Below, in pieces: positions 41,104-50,037 of a stretch of DNA of 64,000 bases. Origin of the DNA: Paraburkholderia sp. BCC1886 (lineage in GTDB: Bacteria > Pseudomonadota > Gammaproteobacteria > Burkholderiales > Burkholderiaceae). The notes under the pieces are model-generated. The model did not search any database, was not told the DNA's origin, and saw only the letters and a program-made list of their open reading frames with translations. The DNA is taken from contig NZ_CAAJGK010000096.1 in assembly GCF_900996245.1 (NCBI RefSeq), positions 186,001-250,000 on the forward strand, given 5' to 3'. How positions within the stretch are numbered: the first letter of the stretch is position 1; every line of letters begins with the position of its first letter. Made by a program: the position numbers and the translations under genes.

Positions 41104-43326
41104 TCACATGTGGACGGTCCCCAGCACCTTGTCCAGCGTCACCGGCAGATCGCGCACGCGCACACCGGTGGCGTTGTAGACCGCGTTCGCAATCGCCGCC
41201 GACACGCCGGTAATGCCGATTTCGCCGATGCCGCGCACGCCGAGCGAGTTGATATACGGATCCGGCGGCCCGACGAAGCTGATGTCGAGCGTCTGGATGT
41301 CCGCATTCACCGGCACGTGATACTCGGCGAGATTGCCGTTCGTGAAGCGCCCATAACGCGTGTCGAGCGTGGACTCTTCCTGCAGTGCCGCGCCCACGCC
41401 CCACACGATGCCGCCCATCAACTGGCTGTTGGCGGTTTTCTGGTTCAGCACGCGGCCCACGTCGTACACACCGACCACGCGCGGCACGCGAATGGTGCCG
41501 AGATCGGCGTCGACATGCACTTCGACGAACACCGCGCCGAACGAGTGGAATGCGTACTTCTGCTTCTCGTCGCCGGGCTTCACCGTCGAGGTCGCTTCGA
41601 TCGGCTTGCCGCCTGCGCGCGCGATGATTGCGGCGGCGGGGTCGCGTTTGTCCGGCTGCGAGCGGCTCGTCACCCAGCCGTCGACCACGTCGATATCGCC
41701 GATCGCAATGCCGTGTACGGGCGAAGCCGGGTCGGCGAGCGCCAGTGCGATCAGCTGATTGCGCGCCTGAGTCGCGGCTTCGCGCACGGCGGGCGAGACG
41801 CTCGCCGCCGATTGCGAGCCGCCCGACACGGGCGCTTTCGGCAACGACGAATCGCCCAGAGCGAAGTGGATATTCTCCGGCGCGAAACCGAGCGCATCGG
41901 CGGCGACCTGGGTCATCACCGTGTAGGTGCCGGTGCCGATGTCCTGCGTGCCGGAGGCGACCATCGCGGTACCGTCGGGCAGAATCCGCGCGATGGCGGC
42001 GGCTTCGCTGCGATTGGCCGGATACGTGGCCGTTGCCATGCCCAGACCGATCAGCGTGTTGCCGTCGCGCAGCATGCGCGGTGTGGCGCTGCGGCGCGAC
42101 CAGCCGAATTTCTGCGCGCCGGTTTCGTAGCATTCGCGCAAGGCCTTGCTCGACCATGGCCGGTTTTCCTGCGGCTCGATGTCGGCGTAGTTTTTCAGGC
42201 GCAATGCAATGGGGTCCATCTTCAACGCGACCGCGAGTTCGTCCATTGCGGATTCGAGTGCGAACGAACCGGTGGTTTCGCCGGGCGCGCGCATGAAGGT
42301 CGGCGTGCCGAGATTGAGCGGCACGATGCGATGCGTGGTTACCTGATTGGGCACGGCGTACGACATGCGCGTGACCATGCAGCAGGTCTCGGTCCAGTCT
42401 TCGATGGTCGAGGTGTTGGAGAGGCTGTCATGACGCATCGCGGTGAGTGTGCCGTCGGGCTTCGCCGCCAGCACGAAATGCTGCTCGGTATGCGGACGCG
42501 CGCCAACCGGGCCGAACATCTGCGGGCGTTCGAGCACGAGACGCACGGGCCGTCCGGTCTGCTTCGCGGCCATCGCGCACAAGGTGACGTGCGACCACGA
42601 CGAGCCTTTGCAACCAAACCCGCCGCCGACGAATGGCGAGATCACGCGCACGTCGTTCGGACCGATGCCGAAGGTTTTGGACACCGCGAGCGCCGCGCTG
42701 CTGACGCCTTGCGTCGAGTCGTATAGCGTGAGTTGCGGCCCGTCCCAACGCGCCATCGTCGCGTGCGGCTCCATCGGGTTGTGATGCTCGATCGGCGTGG
42801 TGTAGGTGGCGTCGACGCGCACCGTGCCGCGCTGCAGACCGTCTGCGTAGTTGCCGCGCCGGGTGTCGGTCTGGCGTCCCTGCGGTTTGTCCGGCGCGTG
42901 TGCGTTCGGCTTGGCGAGATCGAAATCCACGACCGCCGCGCCGGGTTGATACGCGATGCGCAACTGGCGCGCGGCATCGGTCGCGTGTTCGAGCGTGTCG
43001 GCGACCACCACCGCGACCGGCTCGTTGTTGTAGTGGATCTGGTTGTCCTGCAGCAGCGAAAGCCGGCGTCCGGCCGGCGGCGCGAGCGGCGGCTTGCCGC
43101 CGTTGGGCAGACGTGGCGCGTTCTGGTAAGTCATGACCAGCAGTACGCCGGGCAGCGCTTCGGCGCGGCTCGCGTCGATCGACGCGATGCTGCCGCGCGC
43201 AATCGTGCTGGTTACGAGCACTGCGTGGGCGAGCCGCGCCTCGGGAAATTCGGCGGCGTAGCGCGCTTCGCCGGTGACTTTGAGCAGGCCGTCGATACGG
43301 TCCAGCGGTTGACCGATCAGATTCAT
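41104..43326 (-). CDS. Aldehyde oxidoreductase molybdenum-binding subunit (PaoC/YagR type)
   Basis: A 740-residue large subunit of the xanthine oxidase family. It holds the molybdenum cytosine-dinucleotide site and oxidises aldehydes. Motifs: KVTGEARYAAEFPEARLAHAVL at the N-terminus, PFVGGGFGCKG, RAPGETTGSFALESAMDELA, GTQDIGTGTYTVMTQVAAD and the C-terminal GIGEIGITGVSAAIANAVY, containing the catalytic Glu. No signal peptide of its own; it would be exported with the Tat-targeted Fe-S subunit. ATG 43326 overlaps the FAD subunit end by four bases. Confidence 0.9.
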   Translation of the reverse strand: MNLIGQPLDRIDGLLKVTGEARYAAEFPEARLAHAVLVTSTIARGSIASIDASRAEALPGVLLVMTYQNAPRLPNGGKPPLAPPAGRRLSLLQDNQIHYNNEPVAVVVADTLEHATDAARQLRIAYQPGAAVVDFDLAKPNAHAPDKPQGRQTDTRRGNYADGLQRGTVRVDATYTTPIEHHNPMEPHATMARWDGPQLTLYDSTQGVSSAALAVSKTFGIGPNDVRVISPFVGGGFGCKGSSWSHVTLCAMAAKQTGRPVRLVLERPQMFGPVGARPHTEQHFVLAAKPDGTLTAMRHDSLSNTSTIEDWTETCCMVTRMSYAVPNQVTTHRIVPLNLGTPTFMRAPGETTGSFALESAMDELAVALKMDPIALRLKNYADIEPQENRPWSSKALRECYETGAQKFGWSRRSATPRMLRDGNTLIGLGMATATYPANRSEAAAIARILPDGTAMVASGTQDIGTGTYTVMTQVAADALGFAPENIHFALGDSSLPKAPVSGGSQSAASVSPAVREAATQARNQLIALALADPASPVHGIAIGDIDVVDGWVTSRSQPDKRDPAAAIIARAGGKPIEATSTVKPGDEKQKYAFHSFGAVFVEVHVDADLGTIRVPRVVGVYDVGRVLNQKTANSQLMGGIVWGVGAALQEESTLDTRYGRFTNGNLAEYHVPVNADIQTLDISFVGPPDPYINSLGVRGIGEIGITGVSAAIANAVYNATGVRVRDLPVTLDKVLGTVHM

Positions 43327-44333
43327 GCGACACCTCCGTTGCGGCCTGCGGATTGCGCGGCCATGTTGACGGCGCGCACGATCGCGCGTTGCGCGAGCTG
43401 CACCTTGAAGCGGTTGTCGTGCTGTGGACGGGCATCGCTCAGAGCCGCTGCCGCGGCCTGACGCAGCGTGTCCTGCGTGAGCGTCTGGCCGGCAAGCATC
43501 TGTTCGGCCACGCTCGCGCGCCACGGTTTGTGCGCGACGCCACCCAGCGCAATGCGCGCGCTTTGCACGCGCGCGCCGTCCATCTGCAACGCGGCCGCGA
43601 CGGAGATGAGCGCAAAAGCGTAACTGGCGCGGTCACGCACTTTCAGATAGTGCGCGTTCGCGGCGAAGCGCGGCGGCGGCAGATCGACGGCGGTAATCAG
43701 TTCGCCGGCTTGCAGGCTCGTATCGACATCGGGCCGGTCGCCCGGCAGCCGATGAAACTCGGCGAACGGAATCGTGCGTTCACCGGCGGGGCCGCTCACA
43801 CGCACGACGGCGTCGAGTGCGGCGAGCGCCACGCTCATGTCGGACGGGTTGACCGCGATGCATTGCGGGCTCGCGCCGAGAATCGCATGCGTGCGGTTGT
43901 GGCCGTCGAGTGCGGCGCAGCCGCTGCCGGGTTGACGCTTGTTGCACTGGGTAAAGGCCGTGTCGTAGAAGTAGCCGCAGCGCGTGCGTTGCAGCAGATT
44001 GCCGCCGACGGTCGCCATATTGCGTAACTGCGCCGATGCGCCCGACAGAAACGCTTGCGACAGCAACGGGTATTGCTCGCGCACTAGCGCGTGATTGGCC
44101 GCGTCGCTGTTGCGCACCAGCGCGCCGATGCGCAAGCCGCCGTCGGGCAATGTCGCCACCGTATCGAGTCCGCCGATATGGGTGATGTCGATCAACCGCA
44201 TCGGCCGCGAGACGCCGCCTTTCATCAGATCGAGCAGGTTGGTGCCCCCGCCGATAAACACCGCACCGGGTTGCTGCGCGGCGCGCACTGCACCGGCGAC
44301 GTCGCCGGCGCGTTCATAAGAGATCGCATCCAT
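43323..44333 (-). CDS. Aldehyde oxidoreductase FAD-binding subunit (PaoB/YagS type)
   Basis: A 336-residue medium subunit. The FAD fold shows FIGGGTNLLDLMKGGV (about residues 30-45) and the FAD-contact NMATVGGNLLQRTRC near residue 105. A four-cysteine cluster around RTRCGYFYDTAFTQCNKRQPGSGC fits the extra 4Fe-4S cluster of the PaoB type, which is absent in classical xanthine dehydrogenases. It relays electrons from Mo and 2Fe-2S centres to a quinone or periplasmic acceptor. Start ATG 44333, 14 bp after the small subunit gene. Confidence 0.9.
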   Translation of the reverse strand: MDAISYERAGDVAGAVRAAQQPGAVFIGGGTNLLDLMKGGVSRPMRLIDITHIGGLDTVATLPDGGLRIGALVRNSDAANHALVREQYPLLSQAFLSGASAQLRNMATVGGNLLQRTRCGYFYDTAFTQCNKRQPGSGCAALDGHNRTHAILGASPQCIAVNPSDMSVALAALDAVVRVSGPAGERTIPFAEFHRLPGDRPDVDTSLQAGELITAVDLPPPRFAANAHYLKVRDRASYAFALISVAAALQMDGARVQSARIALGGVAHKPWRASVAEQMLAGQTLTQDTLRQAAAAALSDARPQHDNRFKVQLAQRAIVRAVNMAAQSAGRNGGVA

Positions 44334-44347
44334 GCTGGTCGCTCCGG

Positions 44348-45094
44348 TCAGGCTTCGGTCTGGGTGGTGTTCGACGCGTCGTGCGCCGTCGTGTTGCCCT
44401 CGTGAACGGCCTGCACGGCGGCCACGATATTCGCGTACGCGCCGCAGCGGCACAGGTTGCCGCTCATCCTTTCGCGGATCTCGTCACCGGTCAGTTGCGC
44501 GGGACGCTGCCGCACGTTGGCCGTCACGGCGCTTGCCGTGCCGTTGCGAAACTCGTTCAGCAGGGCAGTCGCGGAACACAACTGCCCCGGCGTACAGTAG
44601 CCGCACTGGAACGCATCGTGTTCGACGAACGCGCGTTGCATTGGACTCAACACGCCGCTGCTGGCGAGTCCTTCGACGGTCGTGATGGTCGCGCCTTCGT
44701 GCATCACCGCGAGCGTCAGGCACGAGTTGATCCGCCGGCCATCCGCGATTACCGTGCAGGCGCCGCATTGGCCGCGGTCGCAGCCTTTCTTCGTGCCCAT
44801 CAAACCGGCGTACTCGCGCAGCGCATCGAGCAGCGTGACGCGCGGTTCAAGTTGCAGCGAGTAGGCGCGACCGTTTACGGTCAGCGTGACGGGGCGCGGC
44901 GGCACCGCTTCGCGAGCAACGGGCGCAGCGGGTGCGGCGCCTGGTGTGCCTTGCGTTTGCGCGCGCAGATGCGGCGCGGCGCCGACGGTCGCAACGGCGG
45001 CTGCGGACTGCAGGAAGCGTCGACGACCGGGTTGATGTGGGGTGGCGACGGCTTCGTCGTCGTCCGGATGCTGACAATCGTTATGCGAGGACAT
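44348..45094 (-). CDS. Aldehyde oxidoreductase 2Fe-2S subunit with Tat signal (PaoA/YagT type)
   Basis: A 248-residue small subunit. The Tat signal contains GRRRFLQSAAAV about 24 residues in, so the assembled complex is exported to the periplasm. The plant-type 2Fe-2S cluster is C-D-R-G-Q-C-G-A-C with a preceding K-K-G, and the second all-helical cluster domain carries CGYCTPGQ and NLCRCGAY. ATG 45094 starts just before the Tat motif; an upstream in-frame ATG at 45244 lacks support. It diverges from the small gene at 45369, giving a 274-bp shared control region. Confidence 0.9.
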   Translation of the reverse strand: MSSHNDCQHPDDDEAVATPHQPGRRRFLQSAAAVATVGAAPHLRAQTQGTPGAAPAAPVAREAVPPRPVTLTVNGRAYSLQLEPRVTLLDALREYAGLMGTKKGCDRGQCGACTVIADGRRINSCLTLAVMHEGATITTVEGLASSGVLSPMQRAFVEHDAFQCGYCTPGQLCSATALLNEFRNGTASAVTANVRQRPAQLTGDEIRERMSGNLCRCGAYANIVAAVQAVHEGNTTAHDASNTTQTEA

Positions 45095-45368
45095 GACGTT
45101 TGGTTGACTCCGTTGAAAGGTCCATGCAGGCTGGCGATGCGGCGGGGATCGTTGCGATGGATTTGCAACGAGGCAGTTCAGTGCTGGCAGCAATTTCGAT
45201 GCCGTTGCGTCTACAACGGTATGAAAAAATCGTGTGGACCGCAAAGAATACGGTTTGAAAGGGAATGGTCCAGGTACACGCGATGCTTGCTGACAGGCGA
45301 CGTCAGGAGCGATGTCAAAGCGACGTCAGGCATCTATCGAAGAAAGAGTCTTTGAGAAAGGAGAGCAG

Positions 45369-45587
45369 ATGCAGTTCGACTACCGGCATTTTCATATCGA
45401 TTGCCGCGCCCGTCATGCCGACGAAGGCGTGTACTACGCAAGAGCGCGAATCACCCGCGTACCGCAGAAGAACGAGCCGTTCGGCTCGCACGAGTCGGGC
45501 GACATCGACGAATTCCAGAACGAAGCCGATGCCATTTCATGCGCACGGTCATGGGCGATCGAGTGGTGCGATGCGGCCACGAGTTGA
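45369..45587 (+). CDS. Small protein of unknown function
   Basis: A 72-residue soluble protein starting MQFDYRHFHIDCRARHADEG. The ATG at 45369 is preceded by AAAGGAGAG with 5 bp spacing, so this start is firm; a longer frame to an ATG at 45312 lacks a ribosome site. Two Cys (one near each end), and a mixed beta/acidic composition (ARITRVPQKNEPFGSHESG). I do not recognise a domain. It sits 9 bp before the exonuclease III gene, so it is probably co-transcribed with it. Confidence 0.65.
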   Translation: MQFDYRHFHIDCRARHADEGVYYARARITRVPQKNEPFGSHESGDIDEFQNEADAISCARSWAIEWCDAATS

Positions 45588-45596
45588 GAGCCTGCC

Positions 45597-46406
45597 GTGA
45601 CTAAACTGCGCATTGCGACTTACAACATCAACGGCATCCGTTCGCGTCAGCCCGCGCTGTTGCAATGGCTCGAGCGCGAGGCGCCCGACATCGTCTGCCT
45701 GCAGGAATTGAAAGCGGTGGACAGCGCCTTCCCCGAGGACGCGTTGCGCGAAGCCGGCTATGGCGCGATCTGGCAAGGGCAGAGCGCATGGAACGGCGTA
45801 GCGGTTCTCGCGAAAGGCGAGGCGCCACTCGAAAGCCGTCGTGGTTTACCCGGTTTCACGAAGGACACGCAGAGCCGTTATCTGGAAGCAGCAGTCGGCG
45901 GTGTGCTGGTGGCGTGTTTATATCTGCCGAATGGCAATCCGCAACCGGGGCCGAAGTTCGATTACAAGCTGGAGTGGTTCGATCACTTCCTCGTGCATGC
46001 GCAGAAGTTGTTCGACAGTGGGCATCCCGTTGTGATTGCGGGCGACTTCAACGTCGTGCCGACCGACGAGGACATCTACAATCCGCGCTCATGGCTGAAG
46101 AATGCACTGCTGCAACCGGAAAGTCGCGAACGGTATCGGCAATTGCTCGCCCAAGGATGGACCGACGCGATTCGCACGCACTTCGGCGAGGAGCGGGTCT
46201 ATACGTTCTGGGATTATTTCCGCCGCCACTGGGATACGAATTCGGGCTTGCGGATCGATCATCTGCTGCTGAGCGCCGATCTCGCGCCACGACTGCGCGG
46301 TGCAGGCGTCGACCGATGGGTGCGAGCCGAACCGCACGCGAGCGATCACGCGCCGACATGGATCGAACTGGACATGGGCGCCGCGCGTCGGAAGAAAAGC
46401 CGCTAA
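45597..46406 (+). CDS. xthA: Exodeoxyribonuclease III / AP endonuclease
   Basis: A 269-residue Mg2+-dependent nuclease for base-excision repair. Core motifs: ATYNINGIRSR, CLQELKAVDSAFP (the metal Glu in LQE), AGDFNVVPTDEDIY, IDHLLLSADL and SDHAPTWIELD, which carries the catalytic His. GTG start at 45597 is 9 bp after the small gene. The C-terminal 10 residues are very basic. A strong hairpin follows at 46435. Confidence 0.9.
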   Translation: MTKLRIATYNINGIRSRQPALLQWLEREAPDIVCLQELKAVDSAFPEDALREAGYGAIWQGQSAWNGVAVLAKGEAPLESRRGLPGFTKDTQSRYLEAAVGGVLVACLYLPNGNPQPGPKFDYKLEWFDHFLVHAQKLFDSGHPVVIAGDFNVVPTDEDIYNPRSWLKNALLQPESRERYRQLLAQGWTDAIRTHFGEERVYTFWDYFRRHWDTNSGLRIDHLLLSADLAPRLRGAGVDRWVRAEPHASDHAPTWIELDMGAARRKKSR

Positions 46407-46434
46407 GGCTTTCGTGCATGCTGCAGGCGTACGC

Positions 46435-46472
46435 GAACCGCCTCGCGACCCATGTGGGTCACGAGGCGGTTC
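46435..46472. terminator. Strong hairpin between convergent xthA and CsbD-like genes
   Basis: GAACCGCCTCG-C-GACCCA pairs with TGGGTC-A-CGAGGCGGTTC around a two-base loop; 17 pairs with one mismatch. It lies in the 101-bp gap between two convergent genes and can end transcription from either side, although no clear T-run follows. Confidence 0.6.
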
Positions 46473-46507
46473 AACGGCTACCGTTCAGGACGGCAAAGCC
46501 GGGATTC

Positions 46508-46783
46508 TCAACGGCGATAATCGCGATCGGCCGATCCATTCGACCACAGCGCACCCGCCACGAAACCGGCCAATGCCACGACCGCAATCGTGGTGAACGG
46601 ACTTTCCACGGCGGTATCGCGCACCAGCGTCGTCGTGCTGGCATAAAGCTGCTGGGCCTTGCCGCTCAGTTCACGGGCCTTGCCCGCCAGTTCGGTGCTC
46701 GTGTCGCCCAATACGTCGCCGACCGCGCCTTGAACCTTGCCTGCCACTTCGTTGATTGCGCCTTCTGCTGAGTTGGTGTCCAT
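46508..46783 (-). CDS. CsbD-like small membrane-anchored stress protein
   Basis: A 91-residue protein: an N-terminal CsbD/YjbJ-like part (AINEVAGKVQGAVGDVLGDTSTELAGKARELSG), a hydrophobic helix near residues 62-80 (FTTIAVVALAGFVAGALW), and a short charged tail ending DRDYRR. Such proteins accumulate under osmotic or envelope stress. The upstream gap contains the palindromes TTGCAATTGCAA (46822-46833) and TGACGTCA (46834-46841), which could bind a regulator. Confidence 0.75.
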   Translation of the reverse strand: MDTNSAEGAINEVAGKVQGAVGDVLGDTSTELAGKARELSGKAQQLYASTTTLVRDTAVESPFTTIAVVALAGFVAGALWSNGSADRDYRR

Positions 46784-46944
46784 ACGTATGCTCCCGATGT
46801 CAGATTTACGTGTGAGCCGGTTGCAATTGCAATGACGTCACACCAGGGTTCGCGTAAGCCGCCCTCGCGAGGCACGACCTTCGGTCACTGATACGGGGCG
46901 CAAGAAGCGCGCCCGCATGACAGGCAGATGACGGAGCCTCGGCG

Positions 46945-47628
46945 TCAGCGTCTACGCCGCGAGTTGATTCCGACGAATACCGCCATCAGCATCACGAATC
47001 CGCCAAACAGCAGCGCAGCGTTCACGACCACGTGTTTCACGCCGAGCGTGTCGACATCGATGAAAGGGTAGGGATAGAAGTCCGACAGGCTGCCGCGCCA
47101 GAAGGTGACCGCGAGATAGGCCAGCGGATAGACGAGCCACCCTAGCCAATGCCGCAATCGCAGATGAAAGCGCGGCACGAACAGCACCCAGTACAGCGCG
47201 CACAACATGGGCAATACGCTATGCAGGGATTCGTTGAGAAGCAGGCGGAACGCCGTGGGCGTCCATAAACCGCGCAGCAGCAGGTTATAGGCGATTCCGA
47301 CAAAGGCCATATAGCCGACGACCGCCGTGATCACCGTAGGCTGACGGAAGAAGCGCGTGAGCGGCGTTCGTTGCCGTCGCAACGCCACGCAACTGAAGCA
47401 CAACGCGCACGCGAGTACGGTGAGGTTGGTGAGGTAGCTGGTCATGCGCGCTAGCGCATCGAGTACCGTGAGTCCGCGCGCGAGCGTGCGGTCGATCGTC
47501 ACGTCGGTCTGCGCGAAGATGGACACCCACGCTATGACCGCGATGATGGCCGCGAGCGTGATGGACGGCACGCCGGGTGAGGGCAGCGGCAGTTCCGGCT
47601 CGCGAGGTTCGGAAGAAGAAGGGCGCAT
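46945..47628 (-). CDS. Pr6Pr family six-helix membrane protein
   Basis: A 227-residue inner-membrane protein with six hydrophobic segments and the family pattern: a polar N-terminus, first helix LAAIIAVIAWVSIFAQ, then YLTNLTVLACALCF, YNLLLRGLWTP, LNESLHSVLPMLCALYWVLF and FYPYPFIDV. Pr6Pr function is unknown. ATG 47628 is chosen over a GTG at 47646. A five-copy 9-bp tandem repeat lies 70 bp upstream of the start, before the motB stop codon. Confidence 0.8.
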   Translation of the reverse strand: MRPSSSEPREPELPLPSPGVPSITLAAIIAVIAWVSIFAQTDVTIDRTLARGLTVLDALARMTSYLTNLTVLACALCFSCVALRRQRTPLTRFFRQPTVITAVVGYMAFVGIAYNLLLRGLWTPTAFRLLLNESLHSVLPMLCALYWVLFVPRFHLRLRHWLGWLVYPLAYLAVTFWRGSLSDFYPYPFIDVDTLGVKHVVVNAALLFGGFVMLMAVFVGINSRRRR

Positions 47629-47697
47629 CTCGCCGATTCTAACCACACGTTCTGTGTCGTGCAGAGCGTGTGGAGCGTGTGGGACGCCCTCGCCGCG

Positions 47698-47742
47698 ACA
47701 TACGCGACATACCCAACATACGCAACATACGCAACATACGCT
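47698..47742. repeat. Five-copy 9-bp tandem repeat (ACATACGCN)
   Basis: Units ACATACGCG, ACATACCCA, ACATACGCA, ACATACGCA and ACATACGCT, one after another. A two-copy 9-bp repeat, GAGCGTGTG, lies just before at 47664-47681. Both are in the 131-bp gap upstream of the Pr6Pr start and downstream of motB on the same strand. Confidence 0.85.
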
Positions 47743-47759
47743 GCAAGGCGAAACAGACC

Positions 47760-48755
47760 TTACGGCTTGGCGGGCAACCCGCTCGTCACCGGCTGCATCT
47801 TCTCGACCACCGCCGGAATCGCCGCGCTAGCCGCGCCCGTTTCGTTGACGGCAGTGCGTCCGCCATCCTTGAAGAACGCCAGTTCGGCCGCCTTGTTCAG
47901 CACGAGAATACTGATGCGCCGGTTGGTCGGCTCGTCGACGACATTGCTGTTCAGCGGCAGCACATCCGCGAGACCGCGCACCTGCAACACTTTCTCCGCG
48001 TGCATGCCGCCCGCGACCAGCGCGCGGCGCGCCGCGTTCGCGCGTTCGCTCGACAGTTCCCAGTTCGAGTAGCCTTCCGGGCCGGCTGTGTAGGCCACCG
48101 CGTCCGTATGACCGGCGATCGAGATGCGGTTGTCGACGTCGTTCAGCGACGCGCCGATCTGCTCGAGAATCGTCACCGCATAAGCCTGCAGTTTCGGGCT
48201 GCCGGAGGCGAACATCGGCCGGTTCTGCGAATCGACGATTTCGATGCGCAGCCCTTCGTTGGTAATGGAAATCCGGATCTGATCCTTGAACGCCTTCAGC
48301 GTCGGACTCTGCTCGATCAGCGTGGTCAGTTTGGCCTTCAACTGTTCGAGGCGTGCCGCGTCGGAGGGCGCGACGCTCGGCACCGAAGCCGACGGCGGCG
48401 TCGGTTCGGTCTGGCTGCGCCGGCCGACCGCGGGCCGCGTGTCGGAGATATCGCGGCCGCCGCCGTTCACCACGCTGGGTCGCGCCGCGGCCGTGCCTTC
48501 GTTGCCGCCCAGCATGCTCGACAGCGGCGTGTTGAAGTAATCTTCGATTCCCTGCTTGTCGAACTTCGAGGTGGAGCCGAGCAGCCACATCAGCAGGAAG
48601 AACGCCATCATCGCGGTGACGAAGTCGGCGTAGGCGATCTTCCATGCGCCGCCATGATGGCCGCCGTGGTCGTCGCCTTTCTTCGAACGGCGCACGATGA
48701 CGGGCGCCGGCGTCGCGGTTTGCTGTTGCGACGCGCGCGATCGGTTTTCGCTCAT
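47760..48755 (-). CDS. motB: Flagellar motor stator protein MotB
   Basis: A 331-residue stator subunit. Single N-terminal membrane helix KIAYADFVTAMMAFFLLMWLLG, whose Asp in YADFV is the proton-carrying residue. A plug region and a C-terminal OmpA-like peptidoglycan-binding domain follow (FASGSPKLQAYAVTILEQIG, ISIAGHTDAVAY, NWELSSERANAARRALV). It anchors the stator to the wall and works with MotA, whose gene ends 15 bp upstream. A C-terminal 35-residue tail is Ala/Val/Pro rich. No chemotaxis genes follow. Confidence 0.95.
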   Translation of the reverse strand: MSENRSRASQQQTATPAPVIVRRSKKGDDHGGHHGGAWKIAYADFVTAMMAFFLLMWLLGSTSKFDKQGIEDYFNTPLSSMLGGNEGTAAARPSVVNGGGRDISDTRPAVGRRSQTEPTPPSASVPSVAPSDAARLEQLKAKLTTLIEQSPTLKAFKDQIRISITNEGLRIEIVDSQNRPMFASGSPKLQAYAVTILEQIGASLNDVDNRISIAGHTDAVAYTAGPEGYSNWELSSERANAARRALVAGGMHAEKVLQVRGLADVLPLNSNVVDEPTNRRISILVLNKAAELAFFKDGGRTAVNETGAASAAIPAVVEKMQPVTSGLPAKP

Positions 48756-48770
48756 CGTGCTGCTCCCGCG

Positions 48771-49640
48771 TCAGGCCGACTTCGGCATTTTGGTGGCGCG
48801 CACCGCGTCGTCGAGTTCCTGGAAGCTCGGACGGTCGGCGGTGAACAGCACCTTGCGGCCGAACTCCACCGCGATGGGCGGTGCATAGCCCGACAGCGAA
48901 GCCAGCAATACGGCCTTTACGCATTGATAAGGTTTGGCTTCGGCGCGGCCCTTCGCGTTGAGCAGATCCGCCACCGGTCCGATGAAACCGTAGGCCAGCA
49001 AAATCCCGAGGAAGGTGCCGACCAGCGCACCGGCGATCATCTCGCCGAGCACCGCAGGCGGCGCGCCGACCGAGCCCATCGTATGCACCACGCCCATCAC
49101 CGCGGCGACGATGCCGAATGCGGGCAGACCGTCGGCCATCTTCTGGATCGCGTTGGCCGCGACCGCCGATTCCGCGTGATGTGTAGCCAGTTCTTCGTCC
49201 ATCAGGTCCTGCACTTCGAGCACGTTCACGTTGCCGCCCGACATCATGCGCAGATAGTCGACGATGAAATCGAGCAGATGATGGTCTTTCAGCACATGCG
49301 AATACTTCTGGAACAGCACGCTTTCTTCCGGCGCGGCGACGTCGGCTTCGAGCGACATCATGCCTTCCTTGCGCGCCTTCTGAAGCAGTTCGTAGAGCAG
49401 CGCGATCAGTTCGAGATATTTCTGTTTCGAATAGCCGCCGCCCTTGAAGCACGACGGAATCGCCTTCAGAGTTTTTTTGAGCGTCGAGGTCGGGTTGCTC
49501 ACGACGAACGCGCCGATTGCCGCACCGAAAATGCAGAGCAACTCGAAAGGCTGAATCAGCGCCGGCAGATGCCCGCCCACGCCCACGAAACTCCCGATGA
49601 CGGAAGCAATGACCACGATCCAGCCGATGACGACAAACAT
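48771..49640 (-). CDS. motA: Flagellar motor stator protein MotA
   Basis: A 289-residue stator subunit with four membrane segments (FVVIGWIVVIASVIGSFV, ELLCIFGAAIGAFVV, then two late helices with MADGLPAFGIVAAVMGVVHTMGSVG and GTFLGILLAYGFIGPV) and a large cytoplasmic loop with charged residues for rotor contact. ATG 49640 follows CGGAGAAAGT. MotA and MotB form the proton channel that drives flagellar rotation. The pair is isolated from flh, fli and che genes in this window. Confidence 0.95.
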   Translation of the reverse strand: MFVVIGWIVVIASVIGSFVGVGGHLPALIQPFELLCIFGAAIGAFVVSNPTSTLKKTLKAIPSCFKGGGYSKQKYLELIALLYELLQKARKEGMMSLEADVAAPEESVLFQKYSHVLKDHHLLDFIVDYLRMMSGGNVNVLEVQDLMDEELATHHAESAVAANAIQKMADGLPAFGIVAAVMGVVHTMGSVGAPPAVLGEMIAGALVGTFLGILLAYGFIGPVADLLNAKGRAEAKPYQCVKAVLLASLSGYAPPIAVEFGRKVLFTADRPSFQELDDAVRATKMPKSA

Positions 49641-50037
49641 ACTTTCTCCGTTATTTCGGGCGACGCACGGCTCGCGCGGCGAGTCCGGTTTCAGGGTCTT
49701 TCCATGCGTCACAAAAAATTCCTGTATGAACTGGTAAACGGCGCGAAACGCTTTGGCTGAAGTGCGGTGACGGAGAAATACGTGAAAAACTCACCGGCTG
49801 GTTAGCCTGCGACGCTACCTTGCCGGTAATTCTGTCTGCTTGCCGCGGCGGCCTTGGGTCGCGGGTAAAACAGTAATCACTATCATTCGCAGGCTGCTCT
49901 GCTAGGATTCAGAGCTATTCGTAGCGCGCTCGGGTAACGAGGCCCGAGGGGTAATTTCTCACGCTTCGCATCGCAGCGACTCTCACTGCATCGCGTGAAA
50001 TGGCCAGGTGCGTTATGCATAAAAAAGAGGCCACCAC
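49641..50037. other. 397-bp intergenic region between motA and an outer-membrane barrel gene
   Basis: No gene seen on either strand. It holds the divergent promoters of motAB and of the barrel gene at 50038. CAGTAATCACTATCATTCGC (49871-49890) resembles a weak Fur-type site on its reverse strand, but matches only part of the consensus. I see no clear sigma-28 promoter for motA. Confidence 0.5.

Noticed and set aside
47698..47742. CRISPR array
   Set aside because: Units of 9 bp are contiguous with no spacers and no cas genes are nearby.
47670..49760. Long plus-strand frame opposite motAB
   Set aside because: Shadow of motA and motB; starts inside the tandem-repeat region without a ribosome site.
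49871..49890. Fur box upstream of the outer-membrane barrel gene
   Set aside because: Only about 10 of 14 core positions match the recalled consensus, and neither flanking gene is clearly iron related.
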